From Blastocatellia bacterium (GTDB taxonomy: Bacteria; Acidobacteriota; Blastocatellia; HR10; J050), in NCBI GenBank assembly GCA_026985075.1, contig JALSQX010000087.1, positions 45,813 to 109,812 on the forward strand: a DNA stretch of 64,000 nucleotides, in the 5' to 3' direction. Shown here piece after piece: positions 40,461 to 49,973 of the stretch. The position numbers and the translations under genes were made by a program. Each line of letters starts with the position of its first letter. The stretch's first letter is position 1. The notes beneath the pieces were generated by a model, which saw only the letters and a program-made list of their open reading frames with translations, searched no databases and was not told where the DNA came from.

Positions 40461-42812
40461 TTAATGGGTTGCTGGTTCAACCCCAACCGGAATGGCAAAC
40501 GATACCGTCGTGCCCTGTCCGGGCAGGCTGTCAATGTGTAGTGCCGCTTCTTCTCCATACAGGCGAACCAGGCGATCGTTCACATTGGCCAGTCCAACGC
40601 CGCGCGAGAGAATGTGAGAGAGCTCCGAACGCGAGATGCCCACGCCGGTATCGGCCACCGAGATGCGCAGATATCCTGCCGTCACCGTCGCCGAGAAGGT
40701 GATATCGCCACCGCCGGGAGCCGGTTCGATGCCATGTTTGACGGCGTTTTCGATGAGCGGTTGAATGGTGAGGGCGGGAATCTGGACCGCTTGTGCTGTC
40801 GGAGCGATCTCCGTCCGGAATCGTAGCTTGTCGCCCAAGCGCATTTTTTCCACCTTCACATACGTTTTCACCAGATCGAGTTCCTGCTCCAGCGTGACGA
40901 AGGCACGATTGGTTTTGAAGGCGTGACGGAAGAGATCGGCCAGGTCGATGATGAGTTCCTCGGCGGCGGCTGGATCTTCCCCGATGAGCGCGGCGACCGA
41001 ATTGAGGGCATTGAAGAAAAAGTGCGGATCGATTTGCGCCCGGAGCGCGCGGAGTTCGGCTTCGGCGGCCAGCTTCCGCAGTTCCTGTTCAGCGATGGCC
41101 TGCCGGCGCCGTGCTTCATGAAGACGCAGATTCTCCAAAGTGCGTTCAATTTGTGCGGCGGCCGTCCGGAGAACGCTCAACTCCTCGCTCAAATAATCTT
41201 GTCCATAAGCCCGTGGCCCGACCAGAATGACGCCCATTGGCGCCTCCAGCGATCCAATAGTCAACGCGAGTTCGATGCGCCGTCGGTCCAATTCCGCGTA
41301 CAGAGCGTCATCGCTGATAGCCCGCTTGAGCAGCACCTGAGAGCGCCGTTCGCTGAGCGCCTCGGAGAGTCGAACGGCGAGGGCGTCCGAGGGAGGCAAG
41401 AAATGAGCAGTCTGAGTGGCGAATGCCTCTTTCAGTGTCTCGGAAACGGTGTTCATCAGTGATTCTTCATCGGTCACCGCGCGCAGCCGATCGTTGAACC
41501 AATCGAGCAACTGGGAATAATCGCGACGCTTGAAGAGATGCCGATCGACCAACCGATAGATGCGATCGCGCAGTGGTGGATAGAAGGCCAGAACGCCGAG
41601 CCAGAGTCCGGTGAACAAGATCAACTGAAGCGTTCGGTCAGGAACCAGAATGAGAGTCGCGCTCAGGGGCGCTTCCACCAGTTCGGCGTAAGCCAGCGTG
41701 ATGAGGAAAATGGCGAGTAACGCCGCCCCGCGCTTCAAGACGATGTCCATGAACGTCGCTTTGTAGAACCGATAGGCGATGATCAATCCGGCGGGAATCG
41801 GCGAGAGCGCCCATATCAAAGAGAATCCCGACCACGTCCCGATGCTCTCGCCGCCCGGTGGGCGCGCGGTGTCTCCCCCTACAGCGTGGAGGACGATCAT
41901 CATCATGTTCGCTCCATTCCACAAGAACGCTGCCAAAGATACGAGAAGGGAAGCGAGCATCCCCTTCCGTCGCCGACGTACCCGAGTGAGATCGCGTCCC
42001 ACCAGGAAGCTCAAGACGGCGAATATGAACGTGCCGATGAGAAAACCGAAGAGAGCCACCAATTGCTCGACTTCGACGACGTCTGCGTTCTTGCGTAGCT
42101 CATCGCTTCGCAGTCGCGCCGCTGCCGCCAAGGCCAGGCGCGAGTGAGGAGCTAACTGTCGAGCGCGCCGCCAATTGGCTTGCGCTCGAGCGCGATCACC
42201 CATCTTGCTGTAGGTGTCGCCCAGAATGAGGTGGATCTCGGCTCGCTGCTCTTCGCTCCCGGGATGTTGTTCCAACAGACGAAGGATTTCGGCGAAGTCT
42301 TCCACTGCCAGGCGATCGCGACCGAGAAAGGACGGGGTATAAAAACAGGAATATCCCCGCAGTTCACGGACCTCGATGGAGTCTGGAGCGAGTGTGACGG
42401 CGCGATCCAGTTCGGCGAAGGCTCGTTGACCCAGGGTGGCGGCTTGTTCCGGCGGTGCGAGATTATAACCGATCTTCAAGCCGAGTAACGATCCGTGATA
42501 GGCCAAAGCGATGGCGTTATCCGGGTCGCGAGCCAGAATCTGTTCGAAGATTTTTTCCGCCTCGAACTGGGCTGCCGCTTCGCGCTCCACGGCCAACCAG
42601 TAGTAGGCGCGCCCCAAATCCAGTTGTCGCGCCAGATTGTCCGGATCGGCGGCCAGTTGCGCCTTCAAGTGGTCGATGTATTCTAACTGCATCTGCCGGT
42701 ACCGCTGCATCACGGACCACGGGGTCTCATTCCGATAGACATCTTGTGCGAGCGACGGAGTGCTCGCCATGAACACGATCATCATGCTGAGAAGGTGCCG
42801 CATCGGTGACAT
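40461..42812 (-). CDS. LytS-type sensor histidine kinase with exported TPR region
   Basis: 783 residues from ATG 42812 (a GTG and a longer frame extend to 42887). A signal peptide (about residues 5-22) is followed by a TPR-rich region (LARQLDLGRAYYWLAVEREAAAQ, IHLILGDTYSKMGDRARAQANW), then about six or seven membrane helices (residues 240-450). A GAF-like region follows (500-580) and then the His-kinase domain with AQIDPHFFFNALNSVAAL (phosphorylated His), and ATP-binding motifs NAVKHGIEP and DTGVGISR. It belongs to the PF06580 family and should phosphorylate the LytTR regulator two genes downstream. Confidence 0.92.
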   Translation of the reverse strand: MSPMRHLLSMMIVFMASTPSLAQDVYRNETPWSVMQRYRQMQLEYIDHLKAQLAADPDNLARQLDLGRAYYWLAVEREAAAQFEAEKIFEQILARDPDNAIALAYHGSLLGLKIGYNLAPPEQAATLGQRAFAELDRAVTLAPDSIEVRELRGYSCFYTPSFLGRDRLAVEDFAEILRLLEQHPGSEEQRAEIHLILGDTYSKMGDRARAQANWRRARQLAPHSRLALAAAARLRSDELRKNADVVEVEQLVALFGFLIGTFIFAVLSFLVGRDLTRVRRRRKGMLASLLVSLAAFLWNGANMMMIVLHAVGGDTARPPGGESIGTWSGFSLIWALSPIPAGLIIAYRFYKATFMDIVLKRGAALLAIFLITLAYAELVEAPLSATLILVPDRTLQLILFTGLWLGVLAFYPPLRDRIYRLVDRHLFKRRDYSQLLDWFNDRLRAVTDEESLMNTVSETLKEAFATQTAHFLPPSDALAVRLSEALSERRSQVLLKRAISDDALYAELDRRRIELALTIGSLEAPMGVILVGPRAYGQDYLSEELSVLRTAAAQIERTLENLRLHEARRRQAIAEQELRKLAAEAELRALRAQIDPHFFFNALNSVAALIGEDPAAAEELIIDLADLFRHAFKTNRAFVTLEQELDLVKTYVKVEKMRLGDKLRFRTEIAPTAQAVQIPALTIQPLIENAVKHGIEPAPGGGDITFSATVTAGYLRISVADTGVGISRSELSHILSRGVGLANVNDRLVRLYGEEAALHIDSLPGQGTTVSFAIPVGVEPATH

Positions 42813-42935
42813 GACACGATACCTCGTTTTTGTCTCTCGTGAATTCGCCGAGCGGGTCTCCCCGACGATTTGCCTGCCGACGGCCACTCCGGAAGATGTC
42901 GACGATCCCGCTCGGAGGAGCCACTTCCCGCTCGG

Positions 42936-45653
42936 CTATTTGTAGAAGGCGATGTCATCAAGATACAGCTCGAACGCTTCATGAGGCGCGCCGCTAGTGA
43001 AGAATGCGATGCTCTTCACCTGCCGCGCATTCCATTCCACTCGCCTTCCGAACCCTTGTTGCCGGAGTTCGGAGAAAGGGATGCGCACCAGCCTCCACTC
43101 GTTTCCGGCGGTGAACGAAGCGAAGAAGGCGTCATAATCCTTGACGGCAGCGATGTGCACGAGCATCCGGTATGTTTTGCCATCGCCTCGAACGTAGAAT
43201 TGGATGCCTCGGTAAGCGCTCACGTCGACCGTCGATTGAGGATCTCGGCTGAGTGACAGCGCGGCGCCGGCAAAAGGTCCCCAGGTGAATCGAGTCGTCA
43301 CCCGTCCGCTGATCTTGAGGGCGTGTCGCGATCCATGGGCGCCGGCAGGAACGATGTCGATCTGTGCGTGGGATGAGCCTCCGGCCACGCGATCATCGAC
43401 GGCTGTCCATCGACCGCCCCAGCGGCTGATCGTGTCCCCGTCTTCGAAGTCCTCGACTAAGGGGCCCGAGGGTGGCGCCGTAGGGCTCGCTTCGGCGACC
43501 GCATGTTCGGCGAACAATCGCTGGCGGTCGATCACCCGGCCACCTCGGATGACTTTCCAGATCCTCTCCGTCGCCGAGATGTCCTTGAGCGGATCGCCAT
43601 CGAGGATCACGATGTCGGCCAGTTTCCCCGGCTCGATCGTGCCCAGGCGATCGCCGGCGCCGAGGTAATCGGCCGCTTGTCGCGTGGCGGCGATGATGGT
43701 TTCCAGCGGGGTGAGTCCGGCTTCGACGAGCAGAGCGAGTTCCCGGTGCAGGGCCGGACCGTGAAACGTCCCCGGATTTCCGGCGTCCGTTCCCGTCACG
43801 ATTTTCACGCCCGCCGCTCGCGCGCGGCGCACGTTCATCTTGGCCGCCTGCAATCGATGTTCGAGCTGAATGACCGCGCGCGGGTGCTCTCTCAGCCTTC
43901 GAAGCATGGGGGATGACGATGCGGTCAGACCGGTCAAAATGGTCGGCAGGACGCAGGCGCGCACCAAGGGATCATCGGCCGGGCGAAGCCCTTTGGCCAG
44001 ATTCAGGAGCGCTTCGAAGACGGCGAGCGTCGGCGAGTAGAATACGCCTCGCTCGGCCATGAGCGCGATGGTCTCATCGTCGAGATCTTCTTGATCGGCA
44101 TGTTCAATCCCATCAGCCCCGGCCAGCACAGCTTCCCGCACGTCCTGGCCGGTCCCGCAGTGTACCGAGACGCGCAACCCGGTCTTATGGGCTTCATCGA
44201 TGATGGCGGCCAGGAGCGACCGATCGAGCTTGGGGAGCGGTCGTTCGGGCGTTCCCCCATCGTAAATGGCTTTAATGCCGTCAACCCCATCGGCGGCCAG
44301 CGCGCGGACGCCGGCGCGAGCCTGCTCCTCGGTCTTCACTTGAAAAACGGCGGCATCCACGACGAAGTCCGGCGCGCCGGCGAAAATCGTGCTCACCGGA
44401 TGGCCACCCGGTGCCGTGAAAACCTTACCGACAGCGAAAAGGCGCGGGGCGAGGAGATCGCCGGCCCATTCTCGGGCCCGGAGATCGAGGATGCGCTCTT
44501 CCATATCCCCCAGACTCTTGATCGTCGTCACGCCAGAGAAGAGATAAGCCTTCAGATCATGGAGTTCGCGCGCGGGCGTATATTCCTCGGGCGAGGTGGC
44601 GGCTCCGGCGCTGCCGCCGAGGTGGACGTGCACGTCGATCAATCCGGGCAGGATGGTTTTACCCCTGGCAGCGATGGCTCGGGCACCGTCGGGAATGGTC
44701 GCTTCGCGCTCGCCGAGGACGGCTTTGATCTTCTCCCCTTCGATGATCACCACGGCATTGTCTATTGGCGCGCGCCCCGTCCCATCGATCACCCGGCCAC
44801 CTCGAATGACCAGAACCGGCGAGCGCTCGGCCGAGATCTCTCCACCTCTCCATAGAGCGGCGAGGGCGAACACCAGAATGACGGTCGTCGCCAACGCTTT
44901 CTTGCTCCAGGGGAGGGGCTCAGCCGGTTCCCAGCGGAAGAGTTGAGTGGCAATGATGAGAGCCACGCCGAAGGTGAGACCCAGAACGATCAGATTCCCA
45001 AGATTCGCTGACAACCCGACGCCATCGACGATGATCCGTCGGAGCCCATCGACCAGGTAGGTTGATGGCAGCCAGCGAGATATCTTTTGCATCAATGGGG
45101 GGAGCATCTCCAACGGAATCGCTGCGCCGCCGAGAAACATCAATGGGAAGAATAGAAGATTGGCCATCACCGGCGCCACTTTGGTATTCTCGGCCACGCT
45201 GGCGATGATCAACCCCAGCGCGAGGAAGGCGAGCACACCGACACTCAGCATCACCAGCAATGCCCAGAGACTCCCGGCGATCTTCAATCGGTACACTGTC
45301 TTGGCCAGCATGAGCTGAATGATCAATGACGAAAGCGCGGTCAGAAAGTTGGTGGCTACTTCGCTGCTCAGGATGAGCCAGGGATGAATGGGTGCTAAGC
45401 GGTATCGTCGCAGGATGTTTCGTTCCCGGGCGGTGACCAGGCCGATATTCAATCCGAAGAACCCAACGGCCATGGTGCTGATGCAAAGCAGACCAGCGGT
45501 CATGATCCCCGTCGATCGCGGTCCGCCGCGGCCGAAGATGCTGAGAAACACGAAAAGAAAGAAAAGCGGGAAGAGATAGTTCCAGAAGAGCGCCTGCCGA
45601 TCGCGCAGGGTGAGCTTCAGGTGTATGGTGGTCAAGGTCAGCCAGGCGTTCAT
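42936..45653 (-). CDS. ABC-2 permease fused to amidohydrolase and CIA30-like domains
   Basis: A continuous 905-residue frame from ATG 45653. Residues 1-245 are an ABC-2 type permease with six membrane helices (LTLRDRQALFWNYLFPLFFLF at the start, then PLMFLGGAAIPLEMLPP and YLVDGLRRII). Residues 253-268 are a seventh hydrophobic helix. Residues about 278-715 are an imidazolonepropionase-like amidohydrolase with LPGLIDVHVHLGGS (His342, His344), Lys near 461, VSVHCGTG (His498), IEHADQED (His518) and TGTDAGNPG (Asp623). The end (about 732-905) is a CIA30/CBM11-like beta-sandwich (LVEDFEDGD...LDDIAFYK). The seventh helix would put the hydrolase outside the membrane. The adjoining gene encodes the ATPase. 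I know of no described protein with this order. Confidence 0.92.
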   Translation of the reverse strand: MNAWLTLTTIHLKLTLRDRQALFWNYLFPLFFLFVFLSIFGRGGPRSTGIMTAGLLCISTMAVGFFGLNIGLVTARERNILRRYRLAPIHPWLILSSEVATNFLTALSSLIIQLMLAKTVYRLKIAGSLWALLVMLSVGVLAFLALGLIIASVAENTKVAPVMANLLFFPLMFLGGAAIPLEMLPPLMQKISRWLPSTYLVDGLRRIIVDGVGLSANLGNLIVLGLTFGVALIIATQLFRWEPAEPLPWSKKALATTVILVFALAALWRGGEISAERSPVLVIRGGRVIDGTGRAPIDNAVVIIEGEKIKAVLGEREATIPDGARAIAARGKTILPGLIDVHVHLGGSAGAATSPEEYTPARELHDLKAYLFSGVTTIKSLGDMEERILDLRAREWAGDLLAPRLFAVGKVFTAPGGHPVSTIFAGAPDFVVDAAVFQVKTEEQARAGVRALAADGVDGIKAIYDGGTPERPLPKLDRSLLAAIIDEAHKTGLRVSVHCGTGQDVREAVLAGADGIEHADQEDLDDETIALMAERGVFYSPTLAVFEALLNLAKGLRPADDPLVRACVLPTILTGLTASSSPMLRRLREHPRAVIQLEHRLQAAKMNVRRARAAGVKIVTGTDAGNPGTFHGPALHRELALLVEAGLTPLETIIAATRQAADYLGAGDRLGTIEPGKLADIVILDGDPLKDISATERIWKVIRGGRVIDRQRLFAEHAVAEASPTAPPSGPLVEDFEDGDTISRWGGRWTAVDDRVAGGSSHAQIDIVPAGAHGSRHALKISGRVTTRFTWGPFAGAALSLSRDPQSTVDVSAYRGIQFYVRGDGKTYRMLVHIAAVKDYDAFFASFTAGNEWRLVRIPFSELRQQGFGRRVEWNARQVKSIAFFTSGAPHEAFELYLDDIAFYK

Positions 45654-46642
45654 CGATCAATACTCCTTCCAGTGAGTTCGATGAAGACATCCTCCAACGT
45701 GGGGCGCATGACATGCAGATCGAGTAACTCGTGATTCCCGGACTCCAACCACTTGATGAGCTCCACCACGGTGCGTGGAACATCAACTGTCCACACCGTG
45801 TATCCTTCCTCGTTCCGGGCGACCTTCTGGACGAAGGGAATTCGACGCAGAGCGTTCACCTCGATGGGAGTCGCCGTCCGGAACGCGATCCGCGATTGAC
45901 CGCGCGAGCGCGCGACCAACCGACGCGGCGTATCCAGAGCGATGATCCTCCCGCGATCGATGATGGCCACTCGATCGCACAATTTTTCGGCCTCTTCGAT
46001 GTAGTGAGTGGTGAGGATGATCGTCTTGCCCCCGGCGCGCATCCGTTCGATGACTCCATGGAGTTCGCGCCGCGCCTGCGGGTCGAGGCCAGCCGTCGGC
46101 TCGTCGAGGATGATGACGTCCGGATCGTTCACCAGTGCCAGCGCCACGGCCAGCCGCTGCTGCTGACCACCCGAGAGGGTATCGAATACGCTCTCGGCTT
46201 TCTCCTGGAGCGCGACGAGCTGGAGGAGTTCTCCCACCGGGATTCGACGCGGATAGAAACTGGCAAACAGCTTTAGCGCTTCGCGCACCTTGATCTTGTC
46301 CGGCAGGGCTGTCGATTGGAGCGCCACGCCGATACGTCGCTTCACCTGATCGGCCTGAGTGATGGGATCATAGCCCCCCACGCGCACCTGGCCGCCATCG
46401 GGGCGGCGCATGCCCTCGATGATCTCTACCGTCGTCGTCTTTCCCGCCCCATTGGGTCCGAGCAGACCGAAAATCTCGCCCCGACGAACATGGAAGCTGA
46501 TGCCGCGCACGGCCTCCACGTCTCCATAGCGCTTCCAGAGATCCTGCACGAGGACGGCAGGTGGACCCTCTTCAATGCTCGACATGGACGTTTCCATCAT
46601 CTCTATGGTGCTCATCGATTCATCGCTCGATGAAACGCTCAT
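45650..46642 (-). CDS. ABC transporter ATP-binding protein
   Basis: 330 residues from ATG 46642; several in-frame ATGs up to 46585 make the start uncertain. Walker A GLLGPNGAGKTTTVEIIEG, signature LSGGQQQRLAVALAL, Walker B VIILDEPTAGLDPQ, H-loop ILTTHYIEEAEKL. The C-terminal 90 residues match the DrrA/CcmA-type regulatory region with RPTLEDVFIELTGR. Its stop overlaps the permease-fusion start by four bases (ATGA). The pair forms an ABC-2 exporter whose membrane part carries the hydrolase. Confidence 0.92.
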   Translation of the reverse strand: MSVSSSDESMSTIEMMETSMSSIEEGPPAVLVQDLWKRYGDVEAVRGISFHVRRGEIFGLLGPNGAGKTTTVEIIEGMRRPDGGQVRVGGYDPITQADQVKRRIGVALQSTALPDKIKVREALKLFASFYPRRIPVGELLQLVALQEKAESVFDTLSGGQQQRLAVALALVNDPDVIILDEPTAGLDPQARRELHGVIERMRAGGKTIILTTHYIEEAEKLCDRVAIIDRGRIIALDTPRRLVARSRGQSRIAFRTATPIEVNALRRIPFVQKVARNEEGYTVWTVDVPRTVVELIKWLESGNHELLDLHVMRPTLEDVFIELTGRSIDR

Positions 46643-46966
46643 ATGCCACTCTTGCCTTCGAATGCATCCACTCTGAATCTTACGCGGGCCAGCGGCCGTA
46701 TCTCAACCTCTTTCTGGTGAGCGGTCGGAATGACCTCGCGATCGGTCGGAAAAGCGACCCGACGGGTATCCGGGCGCGTCGCCGAAAGCGGATACGAGAG
46801 GGCATCACCTCTCTTCAGCGGATCGGCGATGTCCTCATCGTCATCGACCTCCCCGGTCGGCCACCATCCCGCTTCGAGGACTCTTTGACATCGCTCCCGA
46901 GTCGATTATAATTAGTGCTTATAGGCCAGTAAATTGAATTTATTGATCGGGAGGTTGGGAGGGACG
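46643..46966. promoter_or_regulatory. Divergent spacer with promoter of the acyl-CoA dehydrogenase gene
   Basis: 324 bp without a convincing gene. A strong promoter reads right: TTGACA (46885-46890), 16-bp spacer, TATAAT (46907-46912), then a GGGAGGG ribosome site before ATG 46967. No equally clear promoter was found for the ABC genes on the minus strand. Confidence 0.8.
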
Positions 46967-48121
46967 ATGGATTTCGAGTTGAGCGAAGAGCAGTGGCACA
47001 TCAAGCGCCTGGTCCGTGAGTTTGCCGAGAGTGAGATTCGCCCGCACATCATGGAGTGGGATGAAGCACAGCATTTTCCCCGGGAGCTTCTCCTCAAGCT
47101 CGGGGAGTTGGGATTGCTGGGCGTCATTTTCTCGGAAGAATATGGGGGCGCGGGGATGGGACCGGTCGAGTTTGCTCTGGTGATCGAAGAATTGGCGCGG
47201 GTGGACCCGTCGGTGGCACTCTCGGTCGCGGCCCATGTGGGATTGTGTGCCAAGCACATTGATCTGGCGGGCAATGAGGGGCAGAAGCGGAAGTATCTCA
47301 TGCCGCTGGCCAGAGGGGAGAAGCTCGGTGCCTGGGGACTCACCGAATCAACGAGCGGGAGCGATGCCGCTCACATGAGCACTACGGCGGTCAAGCGGGA
47401 TGGCCAATGGGTGCTCAATGGATCGAAGAACTTCACCACTCACGGCAGTTATGCCGACATCTATGTCATCCTGGCTAGCACGGACAAGGCGCGGGGAGCT
47501 AAGGGCGTCTCGGCGTTCATCGTCGAACGGGGAACGCCGGGATTGACGCCCGGGCGGAAGGAGAACAAACTCGGCATGCGGGCCAGCGATACGGCGTCGG
47601 TCATTATGGAAGATTGCCGCCTGCCGGAGGAGAATCTGCTGGGCGAATTGAACCGAGGGTTCATCGATGCTCTGCAGGTTCTCGATGGGGGACGTATCAC
47701 GATCGGCGCGTTGGCCGTGGGATTGGCTCAGGGCGCGTTGGAGGTTGCGGCGCGATATGCCAGAGAGCGCGTCGCCTTCGGCAAGCCCATTGCCGAGTTT
47801 CAAGCTATTCAATGGAAGCTGGCCGACATGGCCACTCAGGTTGAAGCGGCGCGGCTTCTCACCTTACGGGCCGCTCATCTGGCCGGCGAAGGGAAGCCGG
47901 TGAAGAAGGCGGCGTCCATGGCCAAGCTATTCGCTTCGGAGATGGCCGTGCGCGTGGCCGAGGAAGCCATTCAGATTCACGGCGGATATGGATATGTCAA
48001 GGATTATCCGCCGGAGAAGTACTGGCGGGATGCCAAATTGCTGACCATCGGAGAAGGGACGAGCGAAATCCAGCGCTTGATCATTGCTCGCGAGCTGCTC
48101 AAAGAGGTGGAGGGATATTAG
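46967..48121 (+). CDS. Acyl-CoA dehydrogenase
   Basis: 384 residues from ATG 46967; TTG 46934 upstream is unlikely. Family features: [57 protein letters not shown]-like [13 protein letters not shown], and at the end [22 protein letters not shown] with [10 protein letters not shown], which carries the catalytic Glu of short-chain type enzymes. It introduces a trans double bond into an acyl-CoA, passing electrons to ETF. MeaB and methylmalonyl-CoA epimerase follow after 388 bases, suggesting a branched-chain or odd-chain acyl-CoA pathway feeding propionyl-CoA. Confidence 0.92.
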   Translation: MDFELSEEQWHIKRLVREFAESEIRPHIMEWDEAQHFPRELLLKLGELGLLGVIFSEEYGGAGMGPVEFALVIEELARVDPSVALSVAAHVGLCAKHIDLAGNEGQKRKYLMPLARGEKLGAWGLTESTSGSDAAHMSTTAVKRDGQWVLNGSKNFTTHGSYADIYVILASTDKARGAKGVSAFIVERGTPGLTPGRKENKLGMRASDTASVIMEDCRLPEENLLGELNRGFIDALQVLDGGRITIGALAVGLAQGALEVAARYARERVAFGKPIAEFQAIQWKLADMATQVEAARLLTLRAAHLAGEGKPVKKAASMAKLFASEMAVRVAEEAIQIHGGYGYVKDYPPEKYWRDAKLLTIGEGTSEIQRLIIARELLKEVEGY

Positions 48122-48509
48122 GACTCATCTTCCGGCGCGCATGGGCTGGCACATGGCATTCGCTGCCTTGTGTTCCTCCCGTTCGTCGGAGATCGCCGAG
48201 GGACGCGTCCCATCGCGGAAGATGAAAAGGCGGCATCCGGAGTTGTACTCTGCAGGGCGCGGAGTGATGGCGATGAGTAATCCATTCGCCCGGGAGCGTC
48301 ATCACGTCGATTCCGCTTACCGGTCGCATTGGGAGGTGTTTTGACTTCGGCGCCAGAAAATCTCTGGCGCGATATCTCGCCCTCGGTAATCCGCAAACGG
48401 GTCGGTCGCGTGTGTCCCGAAATGAGTGCCGCCATCTTCGAAACGATCACCATCATTCCAGTTCCTTGACTGTTCCCCGTTTACCAATTAAGTTTTTGAC
48501 TTTGCTCGT
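48122..48509. other. Intergenic region with an 8-bp perfect hairpin
   Basis: 388 bp without a supportable gene. GCGCCAGA (48350-48357) and TCTGGCGC (48363-48370) form a perfect stem with loop AAATC, but no run of T follows, so an intrinsic terminator is uncertain. Weak promoter-like boxes TTGACT (48466-48471) and TAAGTT (48489-48494), spaced by 17 bp, precede meaB. Confidence 0.5.
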
Positions 48510-49460
48510 ATGGGTCGAGATATCACAGCGATTATTGAAGGCGTGCTCTCCCGCGATACATTGGCCATCGCCCGCGCCATCTCCCTGGTCGAGAATCGGG
48601 ACGAGGACGCGCCGAAACTCCTCAAAGCGCTTTTCCCGCATACGGGGAAGGCGTTGATCATTGGCGTCACCGGATCGCCGGGCGTGGGCAAGAGTACGCT
48701 GGTCGATCGACTGGCTCTCCATTATCGAGGGGAGGGTGAGTTGATAGGGATCATAGCCGTCGACCCTTCCAGTCCGTTTTCGGGAGGGGCGATCCTGGGC
48801 GACCGCATTCGCATGCAGGCGTTGGGCACTGATCCTGGCGTGTTCATTCGCAGCATGGCCACGCGCGGGAATTTGGGCGGATTGGCGGCGACCACGGCCG
48901 ATGTCGTGAGCATCTTGGATGCCGCCGGATTTCAGAAAATCATCGTCGAGACGGTGGGCGTCGGCCAGGATGAGATCGATATCGTGAAAACGGCCGATGT
49001 CATCGTCGTCGTGCTCGTTCCGGGGATGGGCGATGAGATCCAAACGATCAAGGCCGGCATCATGGAGATCGGCGATGTGTTCGTCATCAACAAAGCCGAT
49101 CGCGAAGGTGTGGAGCGTATGGAGCAAGGTATACGCGCTCTGCTGGAATTGACCGAGCGCACCGATGGCTGGCATCCGCCAGTCGTCAAGACCGTGGCCA
49201 CACAGAATCAAGGGATCGATGAATTGGCTCGAGCCATCGCGACCTATCGCCAGTTCCGCCGGTCGCCCGATCGACCCGACGAGCGGCGGCGACAAATTGC
49301 CGAATACCGGCTGATCGAACTCCTGCGGGATCGGTTGCTCTTCATCGCCCTGGAGCGAGGGTTGCGGAATGGAGAACTGAAAGAGCTGGCGCGCCAGGTG
49401 GCCGAGAAGGAGCGCGATCCTTACTCTATCGTCGAGGAAATCGCGTCGCGGGTATTATGA
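48510..49460 (+). CDS. meaB: Methylmalonyl-CoA mutase-associated GTPase MeaB
   Basis: 316 residues. P-loop GVTGSPGVGKSTLVDRLA, switch region AVDPSSPFSGGAILGDRIRM, MATRGNLGGLA, ETVGVGQDEIDI, and the base motif NKADREG. MeaB gates cobalamin delivery to methylmalonyl-CoA mutase and protects it. The gene overlaps the epimerase start (ATGA at 49457-49460). The mutase itself is not in the window. The start at 48510 is nearly leaderless if the weak promoter at 48466-48494 is real. Confidence 0.94.
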   Translation: MGRDITAIIEGVLSRDTLAIARAISLVENRDEDAPKLLKALFPHTGKALIIGVTGSPGVGKSTLVDRLALHYRGEGELIGIIAVDPSSPFSGGAILGDRIRMQALGTDPGVFIRSMATRGNLGGLAATTADVVSILDAAGFQKIIVETVGVGQDEIDIVKTADVIVVVLVPGMGDEIQTIKAGIMEIGDVFVINKADREGVERMEQGIRALLELTERTDGWHPPVVKTVATQNQGIDELARAIATYRQFRRSPDRPDERRRQIAEYRLIELLRDRLLFIALERGLRNGELKELARQVAEKERDPYSIVEEIASRVL

Positions 49461-49903
49461 GCAAAATCGATCATTTGGGCATCGCGGTTCGTTCTATCAG
49501 TGAAGCGTTGAAGTTTTTTCAGGACACACTCGGACTCTCCATGAGAGGAGAGGAGATCGTCCCCGATCAGCGCGTCCGCGTGGCCCTGCTCCCCATCGGC
49601 GATTCGCGCATCGAGTTGCTGGAAGCGACCGATGAACACTCGCCGATCGCCCGATTCATCGCCAAGCGAGGTGAGGGACTGCATCACGTGTGCATCGCCG
49701 TTGAGGACATCCGGGCCACGCTCGATCGACTCCAGGCCGCGGGCGTGCGCCTGGTAGATGAGGTCCCGCGATGTGGCGCCGGTGGGCATAAGATCGCCTT
49801 TCTCCATCCATCGAGCACCCACGGTGTGCTCATCGAGCTGGTCGAGGAACGCGCATCACCATCTGATGAGGACGATTCATCGATGAATGGTGAAGCCTCG
49901 TGA
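49457..49903 (+). CDS. mce: Methylmalonyl-CoA epimerase
   Basis: 148 residues of the glyoxalase/VOC fold. KIDHLGIAVRSISEALKFF (metal His), RIELLEATDEHSPIARFI, EGLHHVCIAVEDI (metal His) and the last strand GVLIELVEE (Glu ligand). It racemises (2R)- and (2S)-methylmalonyl-CoA. Four-base overlap with meaB places both in the propionate/methylmalonyl pathway. The last 15 residues are an acidic tail beyond the fold. Confidence 0.93.
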   Translation: MSKIDHLGIAVRSISEALKFFQDTLGLSMRGEEIVPDQRVRVALLPIGDSRIELLEATDEHSPIARFIAKRGEGLHHVCIAVEDIRATLDRLQAAGVRLVDEVPRCGAGGHKIAFLHPSSTHGVLIELVEERASPSDEDDSSMNGEAS

Positions 49904-49973
49904 AGAGGGTGTTCTGATCGGGGGAGCGAGGCATCATGGGGTCGGTCAAGACGACCATAACGGGAGCTGCGGA

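Noticed and set aside
48350..48370. Intrinsic terminator after the acyl-CoA dehydrogenase gene
   Set aside because: The stem is perfect but no T-run follows, and it lies about 230 bases after the stop; kept only as a hairpin.
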